NCBI GenBank assembly: GCA_963989385.1
Contig: OZ022499.1
Coordinates: 33,782,993-33,846,992, forward strand
DNA: 64,000 bases
From: Ctena decussata
Lineage: Eukaryota > Mollusca > Bivalvia > Lucinida > Lucinidae
Reading direction: 5' to 3'
Shown here: piece after piece, positions 1-11,852 of the stretch
How the letters are laid out: every line of letters begins with the position of its first letter
Position numbering within the stretch: position 1 is the first letter of the stretch
The notes under the pieces: generated by a model
The model's database searches: none
What the model saw: only the letters and a program-made list of their open reading frames with translations
Told to the model about the DNA's origin: nothing
Position numbers and translations under genes: made by a program

Positions 1-446
1 AGGCTCTGCCGAGCATCTTATCGTTTTCACCAACGAGTTTAATAAATTCAATAATACAGGAGCACGGATGCAAGATTCTTTTTATCATATGACACTAAAA
101 TCGCATTTTATTATCAAAATTTGCACTAAAAACATCACGATTTCGCCATTAGAAAACGCGACGTTTTTATGGACGTCAACGCATAACGTTGCGACGTAAT
201 TTGCATATTTAATCCACTAGTGGATTATCGTTTTTAATGCATGGCTTTATTACACTCTCAGATGCGACGTCATATGATAAAGAATATTAATTAATGATCA
301 GGTGACTTCTAACTTATTATGTTAATAACAAATGCTTTTTTCTTTTGTGATACTTTCTAATAAAAGACATCTTTACATATTGGCTTTGTAGTGTATGAAT
401 CCTTTGAATGCAGATTGTGCCAGATGGATATTTTGCATGGGTTTAA
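1..446. other. AT-rich sequence without recognised gene
   Basis: No long open frame, splice-delimited exon or repeat family was recognised here. The stretch has AT-rich runs and a few CG-containing hexamers only. Confidence 0.4.
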
Positions 447-652
447 GGTGATTGGGTTGTTTTTCTGCCTTGCAAAGTGAAAATACTTTGTGATTTTTTC
501 TTTTCTTCCCCTTCGAAAATGAGATCTACTGTTAGAGGAAAGAATTTGCTCCTAGAGGAGCAAACTATTTCCTTTAAAAGTTGACCATTTTGAGAAGGTA
601 GGCAAAAATCAAACTGGCACAGTTGCCTTCCCTGAGGTGTGTCCATTCATCT
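447..652. mobile_element. TTAA-flanked MITE, copy 1 (diverged)
   Basis: The left end reads TTAA then GGTGATTGGGT, and the right end is a diverged inverse (GTCCATTCATCT). The interior has the family signature, a small palindrome around 'GCTCCTAGAGGAGCAAA'. Other copies are at 29250, 29896, 33262 and 40888. The TTAA flank recalls piggyBac-type target choice, but the ends do not begin with CCC, so the superfamily is not assigned. No coding capacity. Confidence 0.6.
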
Positions 653-1530
653 AATGCCAATTTGTGTGAACGTACAGACACAGAGCTTTGGTAGTTAGTA
701 GGCAAAATCATGGCTCAATAGTTTATTAAGCTTAGAGCATCAACAAGAAACTACGTTGAGTTTTCTCCCGAACGAAAGTGCCATAACCAACACATGCCCA
801 TTTTGTTGTACATAGCTTCGTGAGCATATACATGGAGATGGGATAAGAAAAGAAAAGGCGCCACCACATAATATTTAGTATCTTTATTTATCAAAAAAGC
901 CTACTAAGTGATGGCTAAAGAATGAATTACACTGTTTTTCATTTACATAAACAATACAAGTGGCATGATGGTATGTCAGCAGTAATTATCCCCCCCCCCT
1001 GCTTCCACCCTCAATCAAAGGTAAGTAGAGACATACCAGTTTAGTATTGGTCAGCGTAGGCCAGACAGTTTCATGTATGTAAGATATCTCATGAACCAAC
1101 AAACTTATTTTCAGTCTTAAATCGAAATATCACTAGGATAATCAGATGATCAGATTTTGATCTTGACCTAATTTTCAAGGCCACAAAATGACTAAGGAGG
1201 TCAAACTTTTACTACCAACATCTCTTGAACCACCATACCAAACTTACAAGGATATTGGGAAGCTGACTAAATTTTTATGACCCTGATTCCGTTTAAAGGC
1301 AAATGCCATCAAATACATCCTGCATTGAAAACTGCATAAGATTTTGTATGTAGTCTATATCATATATTGGCTCATCAATCTTGAAATAAAAATAATATGT
1401 CACCGTTTGCAATTTTAAAATATCTGAACTGGAAATATACCACCCTCAACTGCTTTCCAGAAAAAAGCACCAAACAAGCCTGATAGTGAATATCAATTAA
1501 GTGATGACTTTTAAATAGCTTATAATTATA

Positions 1531-3101
1531 CTGGACAAAAAAAGTTAAGGATCAAACATTAAACTGGAATTTTAATATCGAAAAAAGTGATTTTCAAAAA
1601 ATCATTTTCTTCTGTTGAATACATCTACCTATGCTGCACAAGATTGCATGACACATATTGGAATCTGATCACATGACACACCATCAGAAATGAATAAACA
1701 AGCATACCCCTAAAATCAAAGTGAAAACTGGCATTAACACAAAACTGAATGTCCATTATTTTTGGCTTTGTCAACGCAAAATCATTTTCAGTCTCAGTGT
1801 GACCTCCAAGGGCTTGAATAACTGCATGACAGCCACTCGGTATGCTTCTGGTAAATTTCGAGAGGCCCTGTTTAGGGACTCGCTTGCCATTTTTCACAAA
1901 AAGCCTGAATGAGCTCTCCCTGAGTTTCAGAAAGCCTCTCGTGATCAGGATTGGCGGTGTAACATGTCCAAAGAATGCTCAGTGGGATTTAAAGCTTATC
2001 TGGATTTTAGATCAACTTGACATGTCAATGCGGGCGTTTGTTTCTGTCGCTAGGTACTGGTCCACAACATTTGCCCTGTAATTCGATGATGTCATCGCCA
2101 AAACCTTCAGCATACGGTCTCGTAATTGGGTAAAACGTGTCATTTCTAGCTCGAACACCAACCAGAGCGCCTCTGTCTGGCACGCGCAAGACCACACAGC
2201 TGCCAATCCAGATACCGCACCATACCATCACCCACCCTCCTCGAGACATGTCATATTCCGCAACACGATTTAATTCATAGTCTACATGACGTGTTCCTGG
2301 CAGGCGTCACACCCTTCTCCCATCATCGTGGGTATCTGCATTCAAATCTGGACTCATCTGTGAAAAGAACATGGGTCCAATGACCCAGCTGCCAATTTGT
2401 GTCACTTTTTGCCGACTATCGCATCACATTTCTATGGAATCGCATCAATCCTGGCCTCATTACCAGCATGCAAGTGTGGAAATTAGCTGTGTAAAGTCTG
2501 TTTCCGACCGTTTTCGCTGAAACTGACCGATTAAATCATTTAATGCACAAACAATGCGCGTCCTCGCAGCGTTATTATCATGAACCAGTAGCTTGGGATT
2601 GAGACTATCGTCCGTATGGACAAGTCTTGTTATTCACAAGTTTTAATCTGATTGAACATGCTTGAGAGATATTACAAAACAGCAATTCTAATCACCAGAG
2701 GCTTCAGGAACCTCCTGGAGGGCTAATTCAGGCCTTTCATGAAAAATGGCAAACGAGTCCCCAAATGAGCCTCTAGCGCTTAACCAAACGAACAGCGACT
2801 AGCTGTCATGCAGTTATTCAGACCCCCAGAGATATTGATGAGCACTGGCAATGGTTTTGCATGGATAAAGCCAAGAATCACGGACATTCAATTTCGTGGT
2901 GCCAATTTTCACTTCAGTTTTAGGGGTATATCTGTTTATTTGTTCCTACTGGTGTGTCACGTGATCCGATTCCAATATTTTTCATGCAGTTCTGTGCCGA
3001 TTTGACAGCTGTATTGAACAGAAGAAAATTATTTTTGGGTAATTTATTTTTCATGATTTAAGCTTTAGTCAAATATTTGATCCCTAACTTTTTTTGTCCA
3101 G
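1531..3101 (-). mobile_element. Degenerate Tc1-like transposon with giant inverted arms
   Basis: Both ends read CTGGACAAAAAAAGTTA and its inverse, and each is flanked by the TA dinucleotide expected of Tc1/mariner integration (1529-1530 and 3102-3103). The element is 1571 bp. The inverted repetition is not limited to the ends. With some divergence it continues for about 430 bp on each side (roughly 1531-1960 against 2670-3101) and includes the 3' end of the transposase reading frame on both arms. The unique middle (about 1960-2670) holds the rest of a decayed minus-strand transposase. No intact frame remains. Confidence 0.85.
1625..2420 (-). pseudogene. Tc1-family (DDE) transposase relic
   Basis: Read on the minus strand, fragments in different frames resemble Tc1/IS630-type transposases. 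Around 2380-2330 is an 'LFTDESRF'-like segment (visible as FSQMSPDL or VLFTDES-like, depending on frame). Around 2230-2170 is GGWVMVWCGI, matching the family's 'GGSVMVWGGI'. Near the C-terminus (about 1900-1800) is a stretch ending CHAVIQALGGHTE, matching the family's 'CRAVIQARGGHT'. Several frameshifts and stops separate these pieces, so no active enzyme can be made. A second copy of the CHAVIQ segment occurs on the plus strand at about 2803, in the opposite arm of the element. Confidence 0.75.
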
Positions 3102-3589
3102 TATATGTTGTCTAGTCAGAAAGATATAGGAAATGTTACTCCTACTACCCAAAAGCTTGTATTTCAAGATGAAACAAAATGTTGCAAAGACAATTTTAGG
3201 CGCCAGCCAAAAAATCCTTAAAAATATCTTCCTGTCCGCTGTATTTTGGACCTTACAGAAACACTCTACATTGAGAGTCTTACCAAACATGTAATTTTTC
3301 TGAGACGAACTTTTCAGCAAATAGAAAATTAAAAGAAAAGTAGGGGTCAACGTACTTGTTACTTTTGTAATGAACAAACTCTACCCCTACCCCCACATTT
3401 ATTACGTGGCAATCATTTATATAAAAAAGCCGAAAAAGATAGTGTATCACATCCAGATAACTTGGATTTGGTTGCACACAGCAAATAAGCATAATATGCA
3501 TTGAAATAAATCATATTGGTGAGTAAGTTGCCATTTAACTTACTCACATGATGAATAAATATAAAAATAGCCATCAGAGGAGATGGCAA
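3102..3589. other. Spacer without recognised gene
   Basis: AT-rich DNA between the Tc1-like element and the first pearl-like element. Short open frames here lack any recognisable domain. Confidence 0.35.
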
Positions 3590-3920
3590 ATCCCCCGACC
3601 GAAGACCCCCATTGGCCTTGGTAAAAAGGGTGAACTTCAAAACACATATTAGTAATATATTGTCGTTTTTTTATGCTTCTGATTGACATTAACTGTTAAC
3701 AGATACATGATTATCTAACACTCAGACTAAAACAGTATGCTTGACTGCTAAAAAGAGGTAATATCTCAAACAGCCACCATATACACAATTGTATAGCATA
3801 CGATACATTCAACTTTCAAAATGTGTGAATAACTTCTAAAGTACAAGCTCTACAAACCTAATTTTGAGCTCTCTAGTAAGTGAATTTGGACAAAGAATCC
3901 AAATCTGGAAAAAAAAAAAT

Positions 3921-3951
<31 letters not shown>

Positions 3952-5143
3952 GGTTGCGGGAGGGGGCACGGGAATGTGGAAGGGTAAGAGAGAGTTAGGA
4001 ACACTGATAAGATATCACAGCATGATCATCAATATTCTAAAAGGTTCACGGTTATTCAAATTCTGGAGCTGGTCAGGGTTATACAGTTATGGAGCAGAGA
4101 CTCAAACAGCAGCTCAAACCACCAAAGGGAAATAATTCACTAGGTCTAAAAGCAAGAGTTATCATCCATGTATGAGACAAATTGTCATGACCTGTTCTGC
4201 ATATCTGTGAAGTATCATGAAAATATTTCAAAAGGTATTCAAGCTATGGAGTGGACACTTAAAATCATCAAAGGGAAATAACTCCAAAAGTAAGAAAGCA
4301 AGAGTTGTCATTCTTGTTCGTGACACATCAACACGACTTGTTCCACATATCTGTGAAGTATCATGAAAATATTCCAAAAGGTTTTCAAGTTACAGAGCGG
4401 ACACGAAATCACACCTAAAACCATCAAGGGGTAATAACTCAAAAAGTAAGAAAGCAGGAGTTGTCTTTCTTGTTCGTGACATATCGTCATGACCTGTTCT
4501 ACATATCTGTGAAGTATCATGAAAATATTCCAAAAGGTATTCAAGTTATAGAGCGGACACGAAATCATACCTAAAATGATCAAGGGGAAATAACTCAAAA
4601 AGTAAGAAAGCAAGAGTTGTCATTCTTGTTCGCGACACACCGTCATGACCTGTTCTACATATCTGTGAAGTATCATGAGAATATTCCAAAGGGTATTCTA
4701 GTTATAGAGCGGACACGAATCTGCCAAAAAATCACACCTAAATCTATCAAGGGGAAATAACTCAAAAAGTAAAAAAGCAAGAGTTGTCATTCTTGTTCGC
4801 GACACATCGTCATGACCTGTTCTACATATCTGTGAAGTATCATGAAAATATTCCAAAGGGTATTCAAGTAACAGAGCGGACACGAATCTGCCAAAAAATC
4901 ACCAAAGGGGAGATAATTCAAAAAGCACAATAGCAAGAGTTACCATTCTTGTACGCGACACATCGCCATGACTTGTTCTACATAACTGTGAAGTATCATG
5001 AAAATATTCCAAAGGGTATCAAGATACAGAGCGGACAAGAAAGTGTTTACGGACGGACAGACGGGCGGACGGACGGACAGACGGACGGACGGACGCCAGG
5101 CTCATCGCTATGCTATATCCCCCGAACCTTTCGGTCGAGGGAT
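3590..5143 (+). mobile_element. Pearl-like tandem-core element, unit 1
   Basis: The element starts with ATCCCCCGACCGAA and ends with its near inverse (TTCGGTCGAGGGAT). Order: a leader of about 500 bp with a long poly-G tract (about 3930-3953), then six tandem cores of about 155-165 bp each beginning CAAGAGTT (about 4150, 4300, 4457, 4611, 4779, 4933), then an ACGG/ACAG tetranucleotide tract, then a short GC-rich terminal hairpin. Tandem cores of about 160 bp followed by an ACGG microsatellite match the published layout of bivalve pearl elements, thought to be Helitron-related non-autonomous elements. No coding capacity. Open frames across it are repeat artefacts. Confidence 0.75.
5049..5095. 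repeat. (ACGG/ACAG)n microsatellite
   Basis: Tetranucleotide repeat at the 3' side of pearl-like unit 1, in the position typical for this element class. Confidence 0.9.
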
Positions 5144-5271
5144 AAACATTGAAAAAATTGCAAAAATCGTAATATTATTATTTTCCTTAAGTTTACGGCC
5201 AATTTTTGAACTCACCTATTTTCTATTTTTATTATAGAAAGGTTAAAAATAGCCATCAGAGGAGATGGCAA

Positions 5272-5603
5272 ATCCCCCGACCAAAGACCCCCATGGGCCT
5301 TGGTAAAAAGGGTGCACTTCAAAACACATATTAGTAATATATTGTCGTTCTTTTATGCTTCTGATTGACATTAACTGTTAACAGATGCATGATTATCTAA
5401 CACTCAGACTAAAACAGTATGCTTGACTGCTAAACAGAGGTGATATCTCAAACAGCCACCATATACACAAATGTATAGCATACGATACATTCAACTTTCA
5501 AAATGTGTGAATAACTTCTAAAGTACAAGCCCTACAAATCTAATTTTGAGCTCTGTAGTAAGTGAATTTGGACAAAGAACCCAAATCTGGAAAAAAATTT
5601 TTT

Positions 5604-5634
<31 letters not shown>

Positions 5635-6698
5635 GGGATTTCGGGAGGGGTCACAGGAATGTGGAGGGGGGATTTCGGGAGGGGTCACGGGAATGTGGAG
5701 GGGTAAGAGAGATTTAGGAACACTGATAAGATATCACAGCATGATCATCCATATTCTAAAAGGTACATGGTTATTCAAATTCTGGAGCTGGCCAGGGTTA
5801 TACAGTTATGGAGCAGAGACTCAAACAGCAGCTCAAACTACCAAAGGGAAATAATTCACTGAGTCTAAAAGCAAGAGTTATCATACATGTATGAGACAAA
5901 TTGTCATGACCTGTTCTGCATATCTGTGAAGTATCATGAAAATATTTCAAAAGGTATTCAAGCTATGGAGCGGACACCTAAAATCATCAAAGGGAAATAA
6001 CTCCAAAAGTAAGAAAGCAGGAGTTGTCATTCTTGTTCGCGACACATTGTCATGACCTGTACTACATATCTGTGAAGTATCATGAAAATATTCCAAAAGG
6101 TTTTCAAGTTATAGAGCGGACACGAAATCATACCTAAAATGATCAAGGGGAAATAACTCAAAAAGTAAGAAAGCAAGAGTTGTCATTCTTTTTCGCGACA
6201 CACCGTCATGACCTGTTCTACATATCTGTGAAGTATCATGAAAATATTCCAAAGGGTATTCTAGTTATAGAGCGGACACGAATGTGCCAAAAAATCACAC
6301 CTAAAACTATCAAGGGGAAATAACTCCAAAAGTAAGAAAGCAAGAGTTGTCATTCTTGTTCGCGACACATCGTCATGACCTGTTCTACATTTCTGTGAAG
6401 TATCATGAAAATATTCCAAAGGGTATTCAAGTTACAGAGCGGACACGAATCTGCCAAAAAATCACCAAAGGGGAGATAACTCAAAAATTACAAAAGCAAG
6501 AGTTACCATTCTTGCACGCGACACATCGCCATGACCTGTTCTACATAACTGTGAAGTATCATGAAAATATTCCAAAGGGTATTCAAGATATAGAGCGGAC
6601 AAGAAAGTGTTTACGGACGGACGGACAGACGGACGGACGGACGGACGGACGGACGCCAGGCTCATCGCTATATCCCCCGAACCTTTCGGTCGGGGGAT
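5272..6698 (+). mobile_element. Pearl-like tandem-core element, unit 2
   Basis: Near-copy of the element at 3590-5143, in direct orientation. It has the same ATCCCCCGACC start, leader with poly-G (about 5613-5637), and terminal TTCGGTCGGGGGAT. It has five cores instead of six, at about 5871, 6018, 6174, 6343 and 6498. Homology to unit 1 begins a little upstream, at 'AAAAATAGCCATCAGAGG', so the two units look like a tandem duplication of element plus a small flank, with later core loss or gain. An extra short repeat of the G-rich leader (about 5640-5700) is private to this unit. Confidence 0.75.
6613..6655. repeat. (ACGG/ACAG)n microsatellite
   Basis: Tetranucleotide tract closing pearl-like unit 2. 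Confidence 0.9.
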
Positions 6699-7259
6699 AG
6701 AAATGAGAACACAATAAATAAAACAGCACCGAACATAAAACAAATGCAACCGCAACAAAAACTAATAAAATGAGCCCAAATGATATTCAAACCACAAACT
6801 TTAGCCATTTCCTTACCCAGTTATAATAATATATTGACTCTGGGGTAACTTCCATTTTTTGCAAATAGATCAAAATGGCGGAAAGGTCTCATATGTCTTT
6901 AAAGGGTAAAAAATGGCTCGTAATGTTAATGATTTTTTCCTAAAATAACATATTTGAATTTCATCAGTCATATGTATATAAGATTTGCACAAGCCAATAA
7001 ATTAATGTTTTAGTGACCCTGGCCCCATTTTCAAGGTCATAGTCTTGTATGCACAATATATACCAAATCTATATAGATATATATCATTTGCAAGGCTTAA
7101 GAGGTAATTACATTTTGCAACCTTGACCTCATTTTCATGTTTGTAGGAGGACTCAAAAATGTTCTTTTGTTAACCAAAATAACACTTTTGGGAATATGCC
7201 CTGATGGTGGTTGTGGATAGGGAGATGTCTGTTCTTTTCTTTGAAAACCTTTCCAGTTA

Positions 7260-7476
7260 CCGTAAAAATTCTAAATTTTGGGACACCAAAAATAATTACC
7301 ATTATTGTCCTAAAATTGGAACAGTTTGGGTTTACAGTGCAGTAATGTGTCCAAAAATTCAAATGGGATGGCAAATAGTGTAAACCCTGATCAGACTGCT
7401 CCTTGAGGAGCAGTCTGATCTGGGTTTGCACTATTTTGCTCAGACCTAACTGTCCCAATATATAGAGTTTTTACGG
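7260..7476. mobile_element. TA-flanked MITE with central hairpin
   Basis: The ends read CCGTAAAAATTC and its near inverse GAGTTTTTACGG, flanked by TA (7258-7259 and 7477-7478). The partner segment B lacks the insert and reads straight through at 31393-31400, which gives the empty site. The interior has a 64-bp near-perfect palindrome (7374-7437). No coding capacity. Probably a Tc1/mariner-type non-autonomous element from the TA target, though no matching transposase is in the window. Confidence 0.8.
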
Positions 7477-7737
7477 TATCACCTGTTAGGAAAATCAGAA
7501 ACCAAGCATACTTTCAGGATTGAAATGACAAAAAGAATATGCACCCCTGTGATAAGCTAAGCCTAAGTGTAATAAAGCAAATAAAATGATTAAACCCCAG
7601 CCCACTGTTAGCTTACCAATACAAATTAAGCTGTAAAATAAAACTGCTATACAGTGGTTTGGTTTTCAGGAATCAATAATTTTACTCTGCTGAGCTGAAA
7701 TACTCGCACCCACGTTGAAGAATGCGCACTAATAATT

Positions 7738-7973
7738 GAGCTGGGACACGACAAATCCAACAAAGTGGCATGTGCCCCAGGGAAGACTCAGATCAGTCTG
7801 GGAATCTGCCTAGTCTGATCAGAGTCTTTGCTGTGCACTTAAAGGGTAGCTAAGAGTCTAAGCTACCTGCATGAGACAGAGAAGACTCCGATCAGACTGG
7901 GCAGCTGCCCAGGCTGATCTGAATCTTCGCTGGGTGCACATGCCGCTTTGTTGGTTTTCTCATGTTGTGGCTC
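7738..7973. mobile_element. Foldback MITE 'GCCGCGACATGA' family, copy 1
   Basis: Long inverted arms: GAGCTGGGACACGAC..CCAACAAAGTGGCA at the left and CACTTTGTTGGTTTTCTCATG..GGCTC (imperfect) at the right. Internal 'CAGATCAG..CTG' motifs add nested palindromes. Five copies occur in the window (7738, 9986, 11376, 31644, 33846). This copy and the one at 31644 are equivalent members of segments A and B. Confidence 0.8.
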
Positions 7974-8291
7974 AATAATATTTTATTTCTCATGTCTTTT
8001 GTGAGCAGGTGCTTACCCTGCTTTTCTCTTTTTACTCGTTTTATTACAATCTTATGCTGTTACTGCCGCCATGTGGATTTATGATCATCATTCTATTATT
8101 GTATTGGAGATATGTATACCTTTTTCTCATATGCCACCTGCGAGTGGCCTGAGATATTTATACAAAATAAAGTTCTGTTCTGTCCTATAGAGGTGAACCT
8201 CTACCAAAAACATGACCCTGAATATTGAGACACTGTAACAGAGCCCCAGATATTAAAGGTGGCGTTTAAAGGATAATTCTGAGATAATTAT

Positions 8292-9535
8292 TATCCCCAG
8301 CTGAAGGCGGAGGGATATAGTTTTCTCCATGTCCGTCTGTCCGTCCTTCCGTCCGTCCTTCCTTCAGTCCCTCTGTCCATCTGGAGCCATAACTAAGTAA
8401 CCGCTAGATGGAATTTTATGAAACTTAAGATGAATAAATATCACTATAACCCACTGATGCATCTGAAGTTTCATCGGACTGGCTTCAGTTGTGCATTAGT
8501 TAGTGCCCTTGAATTGACTTAATAGAGCCTAACTAAGTACCCAAGTACTGAAACTTCATGAAACTTAAATATGTATCACCATGAAGCCGTCATGCATATA
8601 AAGTTTTATCAGAATGGCATCAGTAGTGCATAAGGTACTGCCCCTGAATTGACTTAAAATCAACAGGATGAGTCATAACTCAGTAACCAAGTACCGAAAC
8701 TTCATGAAACTTAAACTAAATATGTATCTGCATATAGGGATCATGCACATAAGTTTTATCAGTAGTGCATGAGTTAATGCCCTTGAATTGACTTAAAATC
8801 AACAAAATGAGCCTTAACTAAGTAACCAAGTACCGAAACTTCAGGAAACTTAAAAATAAACATGTATCACCATAAAGCAGTCATGCAATAAAGTTTTGTC
8901 AGAATGGCATCCGTAGTGCGTGAGTTATTGCCCTGGAATCAATGTATGATTGACAAATTCTGCCATTTCTAAATAATCAATCAATAGAATTCTACGAAAC
9001 TTGCACTTAATATGTATCACCATAATACATTGGTGCATCTTATGTTTTGTTGGAATTGCTTCAGTAACTGATGAGTTATTGCCCTTGAATTGGTTTAAAA
9101 TCAACAAATTGTGTCATAACTAAGAAACCAATGCACGGAATTTCGTGAAGCTTAGAAAGATAAGGTATTGTCATGACACAGCAGTGTACATAATGTTTTA
9201 TCATAATCACATCAGAAGTGCATGATTTAATGCCTTTGAATTGATTTAAAATTCACATATTAGTCATTACTGTTGAACAGAATTCCTTCAAACTGAATTA
9301 AAACTGTATCATTATAACGCAGTGATGCTGAGGCAAGTGTTTAAGAAGGGCTTCAGCTTATGTCTCATTTATTCCAGAGTTACATTGTATTACCCTTGAT
9401 TTGATTTACAATCCACAGTCAACAAGTTTATATACAGTCATAACTATAAGTAACCAGTGGATGAAATTTCATGAAACTTAAAATAAACCTTAAACAAATC
9501 AGGGCTACTTCGGCGGAGATATAAATTCACCGAAT
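8292..9535 (-). repeat. Tandem-core element with CCGT microsatellite (reverse orientation)
   Basis: The left edge has GGCGGAGGGATATA followed by a CCGT/CCTT tetranucleotide tract (about 8335-8365). About seven diverged cores of roughly 130-150 bp follow, each with a version of 'GAAACTTCATGAAACTTAA' and 'GCCCTTGAATTGACTTAA'. The right edge carries CGGCGGAGATATAAATT. Same architecture as the pearl-like units but unrelated core sequence. Segment B has no equivalent at this point, so the insertion is private to segment A. Confidence 0.65.
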
Positions 9536-9985
9536 ATGCTTGTTTTTCTTATTTCTGAAAGAAAATGTACACTGTGGCCCCTTATTAGAACTGTCTCAAT
9601 GAGATGGGGTGGGGAGGGAGGGGGTGGGGGGGGGGGGGGAGGGGAGGTCATGATGTATGTTTTTCTGCAGAAATAAGGAAAATTATCCCAAAGGTATCCC
9701 TGTCATCGCACTGTACAGTAACTAATCACTGTACTTCTCAAAACCATTAAAAACATTAAGATCTCATCAGAATGTTAACTACAAAGCACTGAATGATGGG
9801 GAGGTATTTTTATGATCTGTTAGACTAAACTAGACAGTGAAAGACTGCGCAGTCTGATCGGGTATTCAGAGAGTGCGTTGCAGAAAAAGCAGAAATAATA
9901 ATAATAAATAATAAAATGCAAAAATATGCAGGCTGATCTGAGATGCACTATTCATTGATATTTATTGGTGTTCTGAGTGACAAAT
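9536..9985. other. Segment A remnant with G-rich tract
   Basis: A G-rich tract at 9603-9648 is followed by a short block (about 9648-9745) matching segment B at 32625-32745. The rest is AT-rich and unassigned. Confidence 0.45.
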
Positions 9986-10170
9986 AAGCCGCGACACGAG
10001 AAAACCAACAATGTGGTTCTGATTCCAGCGCACACTCAGATCAGCCTGTCCTCCTCCCAGTCTGAGCAGAGTCTACGCTAACACTAACAGGGTAGCAAAG
10101 GGTTTCCAGGCTGAACTGAGTCTGCGCCGGGCGCACAACCACTTTGTTGTTTTTCTCATGTCGCGGTTCA
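9986..10170. mobile_element. Foldback MITE 'GCCGCGACATGA' family, copy 2
   Basis: Starts AGCCGCGACACGAGAAAACC and ends with the inverse TTTTTCTCATGTCGCGGTTC. The interior is shortened relative to the other copies. Confidence 0.75.
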
Positions 10171-11144
10171 AATAGTTCTACAGCTTGTCTCCCGACAGTT
10201 GCCCTAAGAATCGCCCGAAAATATAGAATAGATTTCCTGATTAGTGTGCGCACATGCACAGGCTGATTTTGGGCACACGAATTAAAACGTTTTGAAAAAA
10301 AATCTGTTATTTTTTTTTTTTTTTTTTTTTGCAAACAGCACACACATACTTAATTATTCTGCAAAATAAATTATCTTTATTTCAAAATTATCTATTTTAT
10401 TTATTTTTCCCCGATTTATCGTTTATTTATTTCACGTATAATTAAGGATATCTTTGTCCAGGTAATTTCTGATTTTACGATCAATAATCGATATATTCAT
10501 GTGCAATAAACATGCTTGACATTTACCCTTCGCTATCAACAGATGATTCAGCACAACTTCAGCAAACGAAATTACCATATTGGTAAAGCTCCGATTTATT
10601 TAATTTTTGAAAATAATTTTGTTTTATATTTGAATATGCAATATGGGAACAGAAAAAAAAATTAAAAACAATCAGTATGCAAATTTGAAACCTGATCATC
10701 TGCGCATCTGCTTTAGTTGAATGTTCAACCGTTTTATAAGCTATTCAAATTAGCCTGCGCAAACTGATCAAGACGGGACCAGGGTTTCTGGTTAGTTTGC
10801 GCAGATGCGCAGTATTATTTTAGGTAACTACATTGGAATCAGAATTGTTCACGAGTGATACCCCAAAGGAACATCAATCGCCAGAACCCGTGACCATTCA
10901 TTAGTCTGAGCTGATGCGCAGCCTGATCAGTCGCATATGCGCGAACTAAGCCAAAAACAAGAAAGCGGCGTTTAATTTTTATGACACTTTCCACAGTCAA
11001 ATAATCGATATTGTACCTGTTTTAATCACTACCTGTGCTACGCTAGGTAACTCAAGAGACCTGCGGGTATTATCGATAAATCGGCGATACCTGTATTTTT
11101 CACTCGATAGCGATTATGAAAATAGTTGCGTATGAGTGAACCCA
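10171..11144. other. Unassigned AT-rich DNA with short foldback fragments
   Basis: Contains a poly-T run (about 10309-10330) and scattered 'GATGCGCAGCCTGATCA'-type fragments (about 10700-10960) that look like debris of another foldback family. No exon or gene was recognised. Confidence 0.4.
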
Positions 11145-11375
11145 ATACACTTTAAGGAAAGGCTTCTCTCGAATGAGAGCAAATAGAATTTTTTGAGAGT
11201 ATCCCCCACCCCCGCCCGCGCAAAGGGCACTGCCTATCCGTGAAGCAAACAATATTCTGCTACAGTATTTTCCCTTGTCAAAATGGCAGTAAAACCTCGC
11301 AGGTGTACCCAGACACCTTAAATGCAATAATGAATAGTATTAGAGCAAACAAAGAAGCTAGCTAACATATCACAT

Positions 11376-11603
11376 GAGCCGCGACATGACAAAACAAACA
11401 AAGTGGCATGTGCACCAAGCAAAGACTCAGATCAGCCTAGGCATCCTCCCAGTCTGATCAGAGTCTTTGCTGTCCGCATGGAGCTAACTTAAACCCTTAG
11501 CTACCTTTTAAATGCACAACAAAGACTCTGGGCGGAGGCGCAGGCTGATCTGAGTCTCGCTGGACGTATGTTCCACTTTGTTGGTTTTGTCATGTCGTGG
11601 CTC
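11376..11603. mobile_element. Foldback MITE 'GCCGCGACATGA' family, copy 3
   Basis: Starts GAGCCGCGACATGACAAAAC and ends TTTTGTCATGTCGTGGCTC. The equivalent copy in segment B is at 33846-34055. Confidence 0.8.
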
Positions 11604-11852
11604 ACATATAAGCACTATGACCTGTAAATTTTTTGTCACAAGTCCATTTGTCCCATATGACTTTAGGAGTAATCTTGTCTGAGTTAACAAAGTATTGTCA
11701 TCCAGTTAGAATATCTACAGTCTTTTTTTTAAATCAAAGGCAGCAAGAGCACTCCTCGCAGCTGTCACACAACATTGAAACAACGTTGATCTGCATTGAT
11801 ACAATGTTGTATCATCATTGCATGCCTACTTGGTTATTGCCATACTTGTTTC

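Noticed and set aside
4308..6758. Several 60-117 residue proteins with TDGRTDGRTDG tails
   Set aside because: These read through pearl-like cores and ACGG tracts in both elements. They are repeat shadows, not genes.
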